Shown one piece after another: positions 1 to 9,681 of a stretch of 64,000 nucleotides of DNA (the first letter of the stretch is position 1; every line of letters begins with the position of its first letter). Source of the DNA: a bacterium 336/3 (lineage in GTDB: Bacteria > Bacteroidota > Bacteroidia > Cytophagales > Thermonemataceae); NCBI GenBank assembly GCA_001281695.1, contig LJIE01000001.1, positions 1,192,586-1,256,585 of the forward strand. The letters run 5' to 3'. Both the position numbers and the translations under genes were made by a program. The notes under the pieces were generated by a model that saw only the letters and a list, made by a program, of their open reading frames with translations, had not been told where the DNA came from and did no database searches.

Positions 1-2127
1 ATTTATGAACAAAAAGTAATTTCAGCAAGCCGTTCAGAACAAAAAGTTTCAGATTTACCCATCACTATTTTTATAGTATCTAAAGAGCAAATTCAGAAAA
101 ATGCTTATAAAAGTTTAGTAGATGTTCTTCAAGATGTTCCCAGTGTTAAAACTTCTCGTGTAGGCAATGGTCAAGAAGGTGAAACATTTTTACTAAGAGG
201 TTTGAGAGGAAACTATTATGTAAAAATCTTATTGAATGGCATTCCTATCAATCCTACAACCACATTAGGAATGCCTATTGGTGAACAATTGCCTATTCAA
301 CAAGCAGAAAGAATAGAAATCATAACAGGGGCAACTTCTGCTATCTATGGAGCTGATGCTTTGGCAGGGGTCATCAATATTATTACCCAAAATCCTGATG
401 ATAATACAAATATACAAGCAGGCATTACAACTGGTAACAAGGGCTATAATCATGCTCATTTTTTGGTAGGAAGTAATTGGTTGCCCAAAGAGTCCATGAA
501 ACAATCTGTTCAATATTCCATTTATGGAAATTTTAGCAAACAAAACGACTTAAATTTGCCTCGAACGGCATCACTTTGGAATCCCAATCATTATAATTCT
601 GATTTTGCTACAAGTATTCCAACTTATACACCTTATTACAAAGGTTCTAATATCTTTCCTAAACTGGAAAACATGCCGAGGACGAGTTATTTATATGGAA
701 TTTCTCTTCAATATGCAGGTTTAGAACTCACATACAATGAAATGTATAGACGTGAACATAGTTCTCTCGGGCAATCAACAGCATCTTATTTTTATTACAA
801 TCCTGAAGTATTTTTTGGGGAAAAAATTAGACGTACATCCTTGGTTTGGAATAAAACTATTAAAAACACTACACTTGTAACCAATATTTCTTGGCTCAAT
901 TATCGTTTAGATAAACAAAGTTCTTTTGCCTTAACTTTTGAAGGTGGTGACAAAGGAAGGCAATATAAATATGCTGCTTCTGATGATTTATTGATAGAAC
1001 AATTAGCAACCTTTAAAATTAGAGAAAAACTACAACTTACAACAGGGGTTTACTATCAAATTTCTGGAAATTTACCAAAAACCAACGATTTGCCTGAACC
1101 TATTGATGAAAAAACATACAAGCCTTTTGCTCGAAGTATAAAGCTTTCTGATACACTTTTTGGTAAATTTGGCTACAATCCTATTGTATTTGATAATATA
1201 GCAGGTTTTGTACAGGGGTATTACAATACTGAAAAAATATCTATGATAGGTGGTATTCGATATGATTATCAGTCAATTTATGGAGAAAGTTTGAATCCAC
1301 GTTTAGCTTTTTTATATAAAATAAGCCCTAAAAGTTCTATCAGACTTTCTGTTGGGACAGCTTTTAAAGCTCCAACCACCAATAATAGCTATAATTCAGT
1401 GGCTATTCCAGCAGGAAATGGTCAAATTTTGTATTTAAGTGTTCCTAGTCCTGATTTATCTCCAGAAAAATCAGTTAATTATGAAATAGGCTATCGTCAT
1501 CAGTTTGCAGAAAATATTTCATTAGAATTGATAGCCTTTCAAAATAAAATTAATGGATTGATGGAGTCCCAAATAGGTGTATTGGATAAAAATTTATATC
1601 CATTAGGAGTAGGAAATACAGTAAACATGTTCATCAATGATCCCAATGCTTTTGCATTGTTAAGAGGAATACAAGCTAATTTTCGTATCCAAAATATTAG
1701 TCAATCTCGTGTAAGTTCGGATGTGTTTATAAAGTATTCAAGAGGGAAAGAAGAGTTACCTAATAAAGAAGGTATCATTAATACTTTTAGAGAAGAACCG
1801 GATTGGATGGTGCAATGGAATATTTCTTTTGAGCCATCAAAAAAAATATATATACATCTTAGAAATTCGTGGATGAGTAGTTTTTATACAAAAGATGTAT
1901 TTACACAAACAGATTTTACAAATCCTAAAAATAAGATAAGTAGTTTTTATGTAGCTCACTTAACTTTAGGCTATAACATAAATAAGAATCTTTATACAAA
2001 CATTAGAATTAACAACTTATTAAATACTGAATATGCAGGTATTGGTGCATATGGAGGAGGAGATTTACTTTATAATCCACAATCTATGCGTATGGTACAA
2101 ATAGGGGTTAATTTTTTATTTAAATAA
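1..2127 (+). CDS. TonB-dependent outer-membrane receptor (5' end cut by window)
   Basis: The reading frame is open from base 1, so the N-terminus (signal peptide and any carboxypeptidase-like domain) lies outside the window. The visible part begins in the plug domain, with SASRSEQKVSDLP near the edge, then LLRGLRG and the plug-end signature ERIEIITGATSAIYGADALA. A long Tyr/Asn/aromatic-rich barrel region follows and the protein ends in a C-terminal aromatic strand (VQIGVNFLFK). This is the architecture of outer-membrane receptors that import siderophores, vitamins or glycans with TonB energy. The substrate cannot be read from the sequence. The TTG at 202 is not a credible start because homology to the plug domain continues upstream of it. 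The next gene starts only 7 nt downstream, so the two are probably cotranscribed. Confidence 0.92.
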   Translation: MYEQKVISASRSEQKVSDLPITIFIVSKEQIQKNAYKSLVDVLQDVPSVKTSRVGNGQEGETFLLRGLRGNYYVKILLNGIPINPTTTLGMPIGEQLPIQQAERIEIITGATSAIYGADALAGVINIITQNPDDNTNIQAGITTGNKGYNHAHFLVGSNWLPKESMKQSVQYSIYGNFSKQNDLNLPRTASLWNPNHYNSDFATSIPTYTPYYKGSNIFPKLENMPRTSYLYGISLQYAGLELTYNEMYRREHSSLGQSTASYFYYNPEVFFGEKIRRTSLVWNKTIKNTTLVTNISWLNYRLDKQSSFALTFEGGDKGRQYKYAASDDLLIEQLATFKIREKLQLTTGVYYQISGNLPKTNDLPEPIDEKTYKPFARSIKLSDTLFGKFGYNPIVFDNIAGFVQGYYNTEKISMIGGIRYDYQSIYGESLNPRLAFLYKISPKSSIRLSVGTAFKAPTTNNSYNSVAIPAGNGQILYLSVPSPDLSPEKSVNYEIGYRHQFAENISLELIAFQNKINGLMESQIGVLDKNLYPLGVGNTVNMFINDPNAFALLRGIQANFRIQNISQSRVSSDVFIKYSRGKEELPNKEGIINTFREEPDWMVQWNISFEPSKKIYIHLRNSWMSSFYTKDVFTQTDFTNPKNKISSFYVAHLTLGYNINKNLYTNIRINNLLNTEYAGIGAYGGGDLLYNPQSMRMVQIGVNFLFK

Positions 2128-2134
2128 AATTACA

Positions 2135-4630
2135 ATGCTTAAATTGTATTTCCTGATAAGTGTTTTTTTCATTACAACAACATCTATTGCCCAAGTAGAT
2201 AGCTTGTTGGTGCTTGCTAGAAACAATAAGGATAAAAAACAATATGTAACAGCTTTTAAATATTATTATCAAGTCAATACGTTATTAAAAAAAGAAAAAG
2301 ATTTAAAAAATCTAATTTCTAGTTATATAGAAACAGCCTCTCTGTGTAATGAATGGCAGGTTTATAACCAAGCTGCACATTACTTTCAAAAAGCTCAAGA
2401 AGTTTTGAATGAGCTTTCCCCAAAAGATTTATCTGAAAAAACAATTTTTTTAACATTAAAAACAGCAAAAGCTCATGAAAACGATAAGAGTTATCCTGAA
2501 TCTATCAGAATGTATGAGAAATATCTCAATTTAACGACTGGTCAATCTAGTAACTCTGAAAAACAAGAAGCTTTAAGTAATTTGGCAAATTTATACAATC
2601 TGCAAAATCAATATAAAGAGGGTTTAAGTAAAAACTTGGAAGCACTCACTATTTATGAGCAAATAGGTAACACAACCTCCCAAGCTACGACACTTAACAA
2701 CATTGGGTTTGGTTATAAAAAACTACAAGATAACTCTAAAGCAATTGAGTACTTTGAAAAATCTATAGCTCTACAAAATCAACAAGGTTTAAAAAATAAA
2801 TCAGACTATAGAACTGTACTTATTAATGTAGCCATTCTATATCAAGCAGAGAAAAATTTTTCACAAGCCAAAAAGTATTTATTAGAGGCAGAAAAATCCT
2901 TGAATGCGGATGTTTCTGCCAAAGAATTTGAAAAAGCTGATATTTTTGATCTGATGAGCAAAACATATTTTTATAGTGGAGAGATAGAGAAAGCTGAAAA
3001 ATATTGTAATCAAGCTATTCAAAATAGTATAAAATCTGGAAACTTAGAGGCAAAAAAATCTGCTCATGAAACTTTATCTTTGGTTTATGCAACACGTAAT
3101 CAGAATAATACAGCATTGGAAGAGTACACACACTATAAAAAAACATCTGATAGTATCTTCAAAATACGATTGGCTTATCAAGATGAAATTTTACGAAGAA
3201 AACAACTTTCTGAAGAGGTAGAAAATGAGTTAAAGCTCTTACAAGCAGAGCAAGAAATGAAAACCTTAGATCTGAAAAATTTTACATTAAATGCTGAGAA
3301 GAAAGAACAAGCCTTTAAAATAGAACAACAACAAAAAAACTTGGCTCTTGCTGAATCTGAACAACAACGCCTTGCTGAACAGGCTCGTTTGAGTAGTTTA
3401 CTTATTGAACGTCAACGCCAAGAATCTGTTTTACAACAACAAGCATTAGATTTAGCACAACAAACAAACAGATTGAGAGAGGCAGAATTACAAAATGCAA
3501 AAATACAACAAGAAGCCTATAATACTGAACAACACCGTAAAGAAGAAATACTATTGAGAGATAAAAAACTCAAAGAAATAGAATTACAAAACGAAATAGA
3601 AACTAGAAAAAATCAGCAAATTTTATTTTTACTCATAGGAGGTGGTGTACTTAGCTTTTTGGGGTTAGCCATTTTCGGATATATTCAAAAAAGGAAAGAT
3701 AATAATCGGTTGAAAAAGCAAAAAAAGATAATTGAAGAAACGAATGTCCTTTTAAAAGAGCAAAGATTGGAGATTTTAGAAAAAAATGATGAACTCAACT
3801 CAACCAATGAAGAACTGTCTTCTGCTATTGAAACTATTAGCCTTCAAAAGAATGAATTAGAAGATAAAAATCGCTCTATTTTAGATAGTATCAACTACGC
3901 CAAACGTATTCAACAATCTCTTGTTCCTTCTGAAGAGACATTTCAAAAGTATATTCCTGAGAGTTTTGTATTATATTTGCCCAAAGATATTGTTTCAGGT
4001 GATTTTTACTGGCTTTATGAAGGAGAGAATTTTGTTATTGTTGCTGTAATGGATTGTACAGGACATGGTGTTCCAGGAGCATTTATGAGCATGATAGGAG
4101 CAAACATGCTTGATAAAATAGTGAAAGAAGATAAAATACTTGTACCAAACAAAATTCTTGAACGATTAGATCTTTATGTAAAAAAAGCTATTGAGAACGA
4201 AAATCATCAATTGATAGATGGAATGGATGGTGTAATAGTACTTTGGGACAAAATTAACAAAGAACTTCAATATGCAGGGGCTGTTAATTCAATATATATG
4301 ATTAAAAATCAGGGATTTGAAGAGATAAGAGGTGATGTATATCATATTGCAGGGGTTTCTTTCGAAGAAGATGTAATGAAACAATTTACTTTACATACAA
4401 TACCTATTACTGAGCCTACAACGATTTATATGGCATCAGACGGATTTCAAGATCAGATGGGAGGTGAAAAAAGAAAGAAGTTTATGACAAAAAAGTTCAA
4501 ACAATTACTTTTAGATAATCATTTATTAAAAATGTCACAACAAAAACAATTATTATTAGAAACTTTACACGAATGGAAAGGAAATATCGTTCAAACTGAT
4601 GATATATTGGTAATAGGAATGCAACTTTAA
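2135..4630 (+). CDS. TPR sensor with SpoIIE-type PPM phosphatase domain
   Basis: 831 residues. A signal peptide (ending near SIAQ, residue 20) is followed by about six TPR-like helical repeats (about 30-340), a long Gln/Glu-rich coiled coil (about 350-490), one transmembrane helix (about 497-518), a second coiled coil and a C-terminal SpoIIE/PP2C-like domain (about 590-831). Metal-binding acidic motifs are visible: GDFYW, MDCTGHGVPGAFMS, ASDGFQDQ and TDDI. The layout places TPRs in the periplasm and a serine phosphatase in the cytoplasm. By family knowledge such proteins often act on anti-sigma-factor antagonists or similar partner switches; that target is inference. The gene follows the TonB-dependent receptor by 7 nt, hinting that it may report on the receptor's function. 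Confidence 0.88.
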   Translation: MLKLYFLISVFFITTTSIAQVDSLLVLARNNKDKKQYVTAFKYYYQVNTLLKKEKDLKNLISSYIETASLCNEWQVYNQAAHYFQKAQEVLNELSPKDLSEKTIFLTLKTAKAHENDKSYPESIRMYEKYLNLTTGQSSNSEKQEALSNLANLYNLQNQYKEGLSKNLEALTIYEQIGNTTSQATTLNNIGFGYKKLQDNSKAIEYFEKSIALQNQQGLKNKSDYRTVLINVAILYQAEKNFSQAKKYLLEAEKSLNADVSAKEFEKADIFDLMSKTYFYSGEIEKAEKYCNQAIQNSIKSGNLEAKKSAHETLSLVYATRNQNNTALEEYTHYKKTSDSIFKIRLAYQDEILRRKQLSEEVENELKLLQAEQEMKTLDLKNFTLNAEKKEQAFKIEQQQKNLALAESEQQRLAEQARLSSLLIERQRQESVLQQQALDLAQQTNRLREAELQNAKIQQEAYNTEQHRKEEILLRDKKLKEIELQNEIETRKNQQILFLLIGGGVLSFLGLAIFGYIQKRKDNNRLKKQKKIIEETNVLLKEQRLEILEKNDELNSTNEELSSAIETISLQKNELEDKNRSILDSINYAKRIQQSLVPSEETFQKYIPESFVLYLPKDIVSGDFYWLYEGENFVIVAVMDCTGHGVPGAFMSMIGANMLDKIVKEDKILVPNKILERLDLYVKKAIENENHQLIDGMDGVIVLWDKINKELQYAGAVNSIYMIKNQGFEEIRGDVYHIAGVSFEEDVMKQFTLHTIPITEPTTIYMASDGFQDQMGGEKRKKFMTKKFKQLLLDNHLLKMSQQKQLLLETLHEWKGNIVQTDDILVIGMQL

Positions 4631-4650
4631 TACAAATTGAAACTAATTTT

Positions 4651-5010
4651 ATGATTAAATATTTTGTTTTTATCTTATTGACTTTGAATGCATGTTCTAA
4701 TAACACATTAGAAAATTTTGATAAAAAAATATGGGAAAACGACTCTAAAGGCTGTAAAAATGAACGACTTAAATATTTAGAGGTTGTTGAAAAGCAAAAA
4801 GAAGTACTTAAAGGTTTATCGCAAGCACAAATAGTAGCCATTTTGGGTAAACCAGATTCTCAAGAACTTTTGAAGCGAAATGCTAAAACTTTTACTTATT
4901 TTGTGTCGCAAGGCTCACAATGTGGCTCAGGTACAAAAGAAGGGACTGCTCTGATTGTGCATTTTGGAGCTTTGAATTATGTAAGCGAACTAAGCCGAAA
5001 TCAGTATTAG
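4651..5010 (+). CDS. small lipoprotein, BamE/SmpA-like fold possible
   Basis: 119 residues. An N-terminal hydrophobic segment ends in a lipobox (TLNAC, Cys at residue 15), so the mature protein should be lipid-anchored. The central segment GLSQAQIVAILGKPD resembles the helix-loop motif of SmpA/OmlA/BamE-like domains, followed by a beta-rich tail (TFTYFVSQGSQCGSG). Two further Cys residues in the mature part could form a disulfide. It starts 20 nt after the SpoIIE gene, in the same direction. The fold assignment is tentative and no specific role is claimed. Confidence 0.7.
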   Translation: MIKYFVFILLTLNACSNNTLENFDKKIWENDSKGCKNERLKYLEVVEKQKEVLKGLSQAQIVAILGKPDSQELLKRNAKTFTYFVSQGSQCGSGTKEGTALIVHFGALNYVSELSRNQY

Positions 5011-5078
5011 GAGAAAAGATGTGAGAAATAAGACATAAGAAAAAATAATAATTCTGAATACTCAATATTACATTAAAC

Positions 5079-6038
5079 ATGACTAATCAAGAAAAAATAG
5101 GTTTGCTCTTTGAAGAAATGAGTAAGGTTGTTATTGGACAAGAATACATGATAAATCGCTTGCTCATAGGTTTATGTACCAATGGGCATATTTTGTTAGA
5201 AGGTGTACCAGGTCTTGCAAAAACAATGACTATCAATACATTAGCGAAAACATTGCAATTGTCATTCCAACGCATTCAGTTTACACCTGACTTACTTCCT
5301 GCTGATTTGGTAGGGACTATGATTTATAACCCAAAAGAAGGTGATTTTGAGGTAAAAAAAGGACCTATTTTTGCTAACTTGATTTTAGCTGATGAAATTA
5401 ATCGTTCACCTGCCAAAGTACAATCAGCTCTTTTGGAAGCTATGCAAGAACGCCAAGTAACTATTGGAGAAACAACCTATCCAATGGATTATCCGTTTTT
5501 GGTACTTGCTACGCAAAACCCTGTGGAACAAGAAGGTACATATCCGCTTCCTGAAGCTCAGATAGATAGATTTATGATGAAAATTTATGTAGGCTACCTC
5601 AATAAAGAGCAAGAACTGGCAGTGATGAGGCGAATGTCGAACATGAATTTTAAGCCTGAGCTTTTAAGAGTTTTGAATAAAGAAGATATTACAGCTATCA
5701 AGCAGGAAATCAATCAGATAACAATATCTGAAACACTCGAAAAATATATAATTGAACTCGTGTTTGCTACTCGTTATCCTGCTGACTACAATTTGCGTCA
5801 GGAGGCTCAGTATGTACAATTTGGAGCTTCACCAAGGGCAAGTATCAGCCTTAATTTGGCTGCTAAGGCATTGGCTTATCTCAATCAAAGAGATTTTGTA
5901 CTACCCGAAGACATCAAAGAAGTGGCTATGGACGTTCTAAACCACAGAATGATACTCAATTATGAAGCAGAAGCAGACGGTATCACAACAAGGCAAGTCA
6001 TAGAAAGCATTTTGAAGAATGTTCCTATTACGCAATAA
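5079..6038 (+). CDS. MoxR-family AAA+ ATPase
   Basis: 319 residues, the normal length for MoxR proteins. Walker A is GVPGLAKT (residues about 42-49), Walker B is ILADEINR, and sensor 1 lies in LATQNPVEQEGTYPLPEAQ, all typical of the MoxR clade. These ATPases are chaperone-like and usually sit beside DUF58 and VWA-domain genes that they help mature. Here no such partner is adjacent: the next gene is a peptidase 32 nt downstream. The client is therefore not evident from the locus. Confidence 0.93.
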   Translation: MTNQEKIGLLFEEMSKVVIGQEYMINRLLIGLCTNGHILLEGVPGLAKTMTINTLAKTLQLSFQRIQFTPDLLPADLVGTMIYNPKEGDFEVKKGPIFANLILADEINRSPAKVQSALLEAMQERQVTIGETTYPMDYPFLVLATQNPVEQEGTYPLPEAQIDRFMMKIYVGYLNKEQELAVMRRMSNMNFKPELLRVLNKEDITAIKQEINQITISETLEKYIIELVFATRYPADYNLRQEAQYVQFGASPRASISLNLAAKALAYLNQRDFVLPEDIKEVAMDVLNHRMILNYEAEADGITTRQVIESILKNVPITQ

Positions 6039-6070
6039 TTAAATTACTTTGAAATTCAAACTAAAACTAT

Positions 6071-7600
6071 ATGCTTATTCGTTTACTTTTAATCAGTTTG
6101 TTATCAACAACATGGGTACTTGCTCAGGATAAGGACAAAAATAAAGACAAAGAAAATAAGGAAATCAAAGAGCTAAAGGAAGCTAAAGAGCCGAATCCTA
6201 AGCTTTTTGATAGAAATATTGTTGAAACCAGACAACAAACGACTATTGCAGGTAAAAACATCAAATATACCACTCAGGCAGGTTATCTGACCCTCAGAGA
6301 TGAAACTGGCAAGCCCAGAGCCGATATATTTTTTATGGCTTATCTGCAAGATGGAGCAGACGTTAATTCCAGACCTATCACTTTTACTTTCAATGGTGGA
6401 CCTGGTTCAGCTTCGGTATGGTTACACATGGGTTGTATTGGACCTAAAAGAGTAGTAATGAACGATAAAGGAGAACCCTTGCCCCCTCCCTACAAATATG
6501 TAAACAATGAATATAGCTGGCTTGATAAAACGGATTTGGTATTCATTGACCCCGTCAATACTGGTTATAGCAGGGCAGCCGAAGGCGAAAAACCTGCTCA
6601 ATTTTTGGGTTATGTAGAAGATATTGAATCTGTGGGTGAATTTATTCGTTTATACTGCTCTCAGTACAAACGCTGGGCTTCACCTAAATATCTTGCAGGC
6701 GAAAGTTATGGTACAACAAGAGCCGTAGGTCTTGCCAATTTCTTACAAAATCGTTATAATTTGTATGTCAATGGCTTATGCCTGATTTCAAGCATTTTGA
6801 ATTTCCAAACTGCCCGATTTGACAAAGGAAATGATTTACCTTATACTTTATTTTTGCCAACCTATACAGCAACAGCTTTTTATCATAAAAAATTAGCACC
6901 CGAATTGCAACAAGATTTATCCAAAACACTTAAAGAAGTAGAGAATTTTGCTTTAGGAGAATATGCTACTTTCTTAACAAAAGGCGATTTAGCTACAGAA
7001 ACAGAAACTAAAAATGTAGCTGATAAACTGGCTCGTTATACTGGGCTTTCACAAACCTATCTTAAAAATTGTTATTATAGAATAGAAATAGGAAGGTTTA
7101 CAAAAGAGCTTTTAAGAAATGAAGGCAAAATAGTTGGTCGTTTGGATAGCAGACTGACTGGCGTGGATTATGACAATGCTGGTGAACGTTTTGAATTTGA
7201 CCCAAGTTTAGATGCCACTATCTCAGGACCTTATGCTACAGCTATCAATCATTATATACGTCAAGAACTCAAATACAATAATAATTTGCCTTACGAAGTG
7301 CTGACAAGCCGTGTACAGCCTTGGAATTATAACAATGTTCAAAACCGATATTTGAATGTAGGTGAGGAACTTCGCAGTGCTATGTCGAAAAATCCAGCCC
7401 TGAAAGTTTGGGTTTGTAGTGGCTATTACGATTTTGCAACCCCTTATTTTGCCACAGAATACACTTTTAACCACCTCATGCTTCGCCCTGAACAGAAGAA
7501 AAACGTGAAAATTACCTACTACGAAGCAGGACACATGATGTATATCCATAAAGAATCTTTCCTTAAAATGCGAAAAGATTTGGAAGGATTTTATGAGTAA
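6071..7600 (+). CDS. secreted S10-family serine carboxypeptidase-like protein
   Basis: 509 residues. A signal peptide (ends WVLAQ, residue 19) is followed by a short Lys/Glu/Asp-rich linker and an alpha/beta-hydrolase domain. Family S10 hallmarks are visible: the oxyanion segment NGGPGSASVW (about 107-116), nucleophile Ser212 in GESYGTTRA, Asp454 in SGYYDFATPYFA, and His488 in EAGHMMYIH, giving a complete catalytic triad. It should cleave C-terminal residues from peptides in the periplasm or outside the cell. It ends at a bidirectional hairpin (7609-7652) facing a convergent gene. Confidence 0.9.
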   Translation: MLIRLLLISLLSTTWVLAQDKDKNKDKENKEIKELKEAKEPNPKLFDRNIVETRQQTTIAGKNIKYTTQAGYLTLRDETGKPRADIFFMAYLQDGADVNSRPITFTFNGGPGSASVWLHMGCIGPKRVVMNDKGEPLPPPYKYVNNEYSWLDKTDLVFIDPVNTGYSRAAEGEKPAQFLGYVEDIESVGEFIRLYCSQYKRWASPKYLAGESYGTTRAVGLANFLQNRYNLYVNGLCLISSILNFQTARFDKGNDLPYTLFLPTYTATAFYHKKLAPELQQDLSKTLKEVENFALGEYATFLTKGDLATETETKNVADKLARYTGLSQTYLKNCYYRIEIGRFTKELLRNEGKIVGRLDSRLTGVDYDNAGERFEFDPSLDATISGPYATAINHYIRQELKYNNNLPYEVLTSRVQPWNYNNVQNRYLNVGEELRSAMSKNPALKVWVCSGYYDFATPYFATEYTFNHLMLRPEQKKNVKITYYEAGHMMYIHKESFLKMRKDLEGFYE

Positions 7601-7608
7601 AACTCCAA

Positions 7609-7652
7609 AAAGATACTAGCAAAAGAAATTATTTATTTTTGCTGGTATCTTT
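7609..7652. terminator. bidirectional hairpin terminator between convergent genes
   Basis: A 16-bp stem (7609-7624 with 7637-7652) with one G-T type mismatch is flanked by A and T runs on both strands. It ends the S10 peptidase gene on the plus strand. It also overlaps the last codons and stop (7629-7631) of the minus-strand gene. Confidence 0.65.
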
Positions 7653-8285
7653 CCAGTTTATGTCCATTTTTTTATCATTATTTAATTTAGTTCTATCTTT
7701 TTGCTCAATAATTGGAATGATTCTTTTTTTTGAAGAGTCATTATTTTTATCACTATTTTCTTTGTTTTTATTGTCTTCACTCATAGTATTTAATTTTAAA
7801 GGTTGGTAATGATTTATGAGTTTATTTGTGAATAAGAGAGATATTGATACTAAAATTGAGATAATGGTTAATTTTATAGCCAAAGCATAGTTTATATCAT
7901 TTTTTTCGATAATTATGCTGTTATCATTAAAAGAAGATTTGTTTGCACCTATTTCGCATAAAAGAATGTTTTCATAAGTATCATTAACTAAATCATCAAA
8001 TTTACTAATATTAATGCCATGATATAGTGGTTTACTACGTAGAATACCTAATAAAAGTATAATTGCCCAAACTGTAGAAATAATAGGAATAATTAGAAGT
8101 AGTTTTATATATATGTGTGAATTATTGAATTCTCCAGAAAGCAAAGGTATAAATAATACTAAAATAGTAGTAATTATACTAGAATTAGAATGTTTGTGTT
8201 TGTGAGATGCTATTTGTTTATCAAGTAAATCTTTTGATTTCTGAGCAATAAATTCCAAATCTCTTAAATTTTTTAACTCTTCCAT
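7629..8285 (-). CDS. hypothetical membrane protein, three predicted TM helices
   Basis: 218 residues, not recognised. It has an amphipathic N-terminal helix (MEELKNLRDLEFIAQKSK), then two closely spaced membrane helices (about 35-51 and 60-80). A soluble segment of about 55 residues follows, then a third helix (about 137-156) and a hydrophilic Asn/Lys/Asp-rich tail. An N-terminal helix followed by a TM hairpin is loosely reminiscent of SLATT or Pycsar-type membrane effectors, but no signature motif supports that. Its start codon directly follows the stop of the upstream 84-residue gene (0 nt spacing), so the two are translationally coupled. It is very AT-rich. Confidence 0.7.
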   Translation of the reverse strand: MEELKNLRDLEFIAQKSKDLLDKQIASHKHKHSNSSIITTILVLFIPLLSGEFNNSHIYIKLLLIIPIISTVWAIILLLGILRSKPLYHGINISKFDDLVNDTYENILLCEIGANKSSFNDNSIIIEKNDINYALAIKLTIISILVSISLLFTNKLINHYQPLKLNTMSEDNKNKENSDKNNDSSKKRIIPIIEQKDRTKLNNDKKMDINWKDTSKNK

Positions 8286-8540
8286 TCAGTTACTTAATTT
8301 TAACTCATTTTCTTTAAATCCAATAATTGTTAAATTAGAAAGAGGTGTAATATACAATCCATCATTATTTTTTAATATAATATAGTCATTATGAATACTA
8401 TCAATAAATACATCTCGTCTAAGAACATAACCAGGAATCTGCATTTCTCCTGAACGAATGAGAATAACACTTGTTCCAAAAAGTACATATTCAAACTTTA
8501 TATCTTTAATATGTGTTAAAAAATCTCTAAAATTATCCAT
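8286..8540 (-). CDS. hypothetical 84-residue protein
   Basis: No family recognised. The sequence alternates short beta-like segments (YVLFGTSVILIRSG, YVLRRDVFIDSI, YIILKNNDGLYITPL, NLTIIGFKENE) and looks like a small beta barrel or barrel-like domain; there is no signal peptide or membrane segment. It is the first gene of a two-gene unit with the membrane protein at 7629-8285, separated by 0 nt. It sits between unrelated housekeeping genes, as accessory insertions often do. Confidence 0.65.
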   Translation of the reverse strand: MDNFRDFLTHIKDIKFEYVLFGTSVILIRSGEMQIPGYVLRRDVFIDSIHNDYIILKNNDGLYITPLSNLTIIGFKENELKLSN

Positions 8541-8619
8541 AATAATATTTATTATTAACTAATTAAAAATAAGAAATAATTTCATTTTTTACAAAACTTT
8601 TATAATAATTTTAAACTCT

Positions 8620-9669
8620 ATGCAAATACATATTCAGAAAGCCGAGAAAAGTCGTTTAGAGGCTTTTAATTTTGAGAGTTTTTCGTTTGGTATAGAAACA
8701 ACAGACCATATACTTATTGCCAAATATGCTCAAAATCAATGGGCAGAGGCGAAAATAGAGCCTTATCGAGAGATTTCTCTTTCGCCACTTGCAATGTGTT
8801 TTCATTATGGACAAACCGTTTTCGAGGGGCTTAAAGCCTACAAACAACCTTCTGGAGCTATTAATATTTTTAGATTAGATAAACATGCTGAACGCATGAA
8901 CAAGTCTTTGAGGCGTATGTGTATGCCCGAAGTGCCTCAGGAACTATTTATAGAAGGAACAAAACAACTTGTAAATCTCGAAAAAAACTGGATAAGCGAT
9001 AAAGAAGGCTATTCGTTGTATTTACGTCCTTTCATGATAGCCACAGAAAGCAGATTGGGGCTTGTGCCTTCACAAGAGTATTTATTTATGGTAGTGGCTA
9101 CACCAATGGCATCTTATTACTCCAAACCCTTGAAAGTGAGAGTAGAACGTGAGTATGTAAGAGCTGTGGAGGGTGGGGCAGGAGCGGCCAAAAATGGTGG
9201 AAATTATGGTGCTGCTTTTTATCCGACTATACAAGCCAATACAGCAGGTTACGACCAAATTCTTTGGACAGATGCTCAAACCCACAATTATTTTGAAGAA
9301 TCAGGGACTATGAATCTAATGTTTATTGTCAATGGAACGCTTCTCACACCTCCTGCGGGTAGTACAGTATTAGAAGGTGTAACACGAGACTCTGTACTTC
9401 AAATAGCAAGGCATATTGGTATTGCTGTTGAAGAACGCCCTATTAGCATCACAGAAATTCAAAATTATTTTGAGAGTGGTAGCAAAATAGAAGCTTTTGG
9501 TGTAGGAACGGCTGCTATTATTGCTCCTTTCTCGCAGATAGATATAGATACAAAAAGTTATATACCGTATTTCCAAGAGGATGCTCAAATGTTTGTATTG
9601 AAAAAACACTTACAAGACATTAGGCTTGGTATAAGCCAAGATATTTGGGGCTGGAATACAATTTTATAG
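8620..9669 (+). CDS. ilvE: branched-chain amino acid aminotransferase
   Basis: 349 residues, fold-type IV PLP enzyme of the eukaryote-like BCAT subgroup. Visible motifs are GQTVFEGLKAYK near residue 75, LYLRPFMIATE, the active-site stretch GGAGAAKNGGNYGAAF with the probable PLP lysine at residue 191, and TPPAGSTVLEGVTRDSV. It interconverts valine, leucine and isoleucine with their 2-oxo acids, using 2-oxoglutarate. It is a single gene, divergent from the preceding module and convergent with the phosphatase gene. Confidence 0.95.
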   Translation: MQIHIQKAEKSRLEAFNFESFSFGIETTDHILIAKYAQNQWAEAKIEPYREISLSPLAMCFHYGQTVFEGLKAYKQPSGAINIFRLDKHAERMNKSLRRMCMPEVPQELFIEGTKQLVNLEKNWISDKEGYSLYLRPFMIATESRLGLVPSQEYLFMVVATPMASYYSKPLKVRVEREYVRAVEGGAGAAKNGGNYGAAFYPTIQANTAGYDQILWTDAQTHNYFEESGTMNLMFIVNGTLLTPPAGSTVLEGVTRDSVLQIARHIGIAVEERPISITEIQNYFESGSKIEAFGVGTAAIIAPFSQIDIDTKSYIPYFQEDAQMFVLKKHLQDIRLGISQDIWGWNTIL

Positions 9670-9681
9670 TTATGAAAAATT

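Noticed and set aside
7223-7549. Minus-strand ORF of 108 codons
   Set aside because: Antisense shadow of the catalytic end of the S10 peptidase gene.
8286-8540. The 84-residue gene as a classical antitoxin
   Set aside because: No DNA-binding helix-turn-helix or ribbon-helix-helix motif, and the partner is a three-TM protein rather than a known toxin family; left as unknown.
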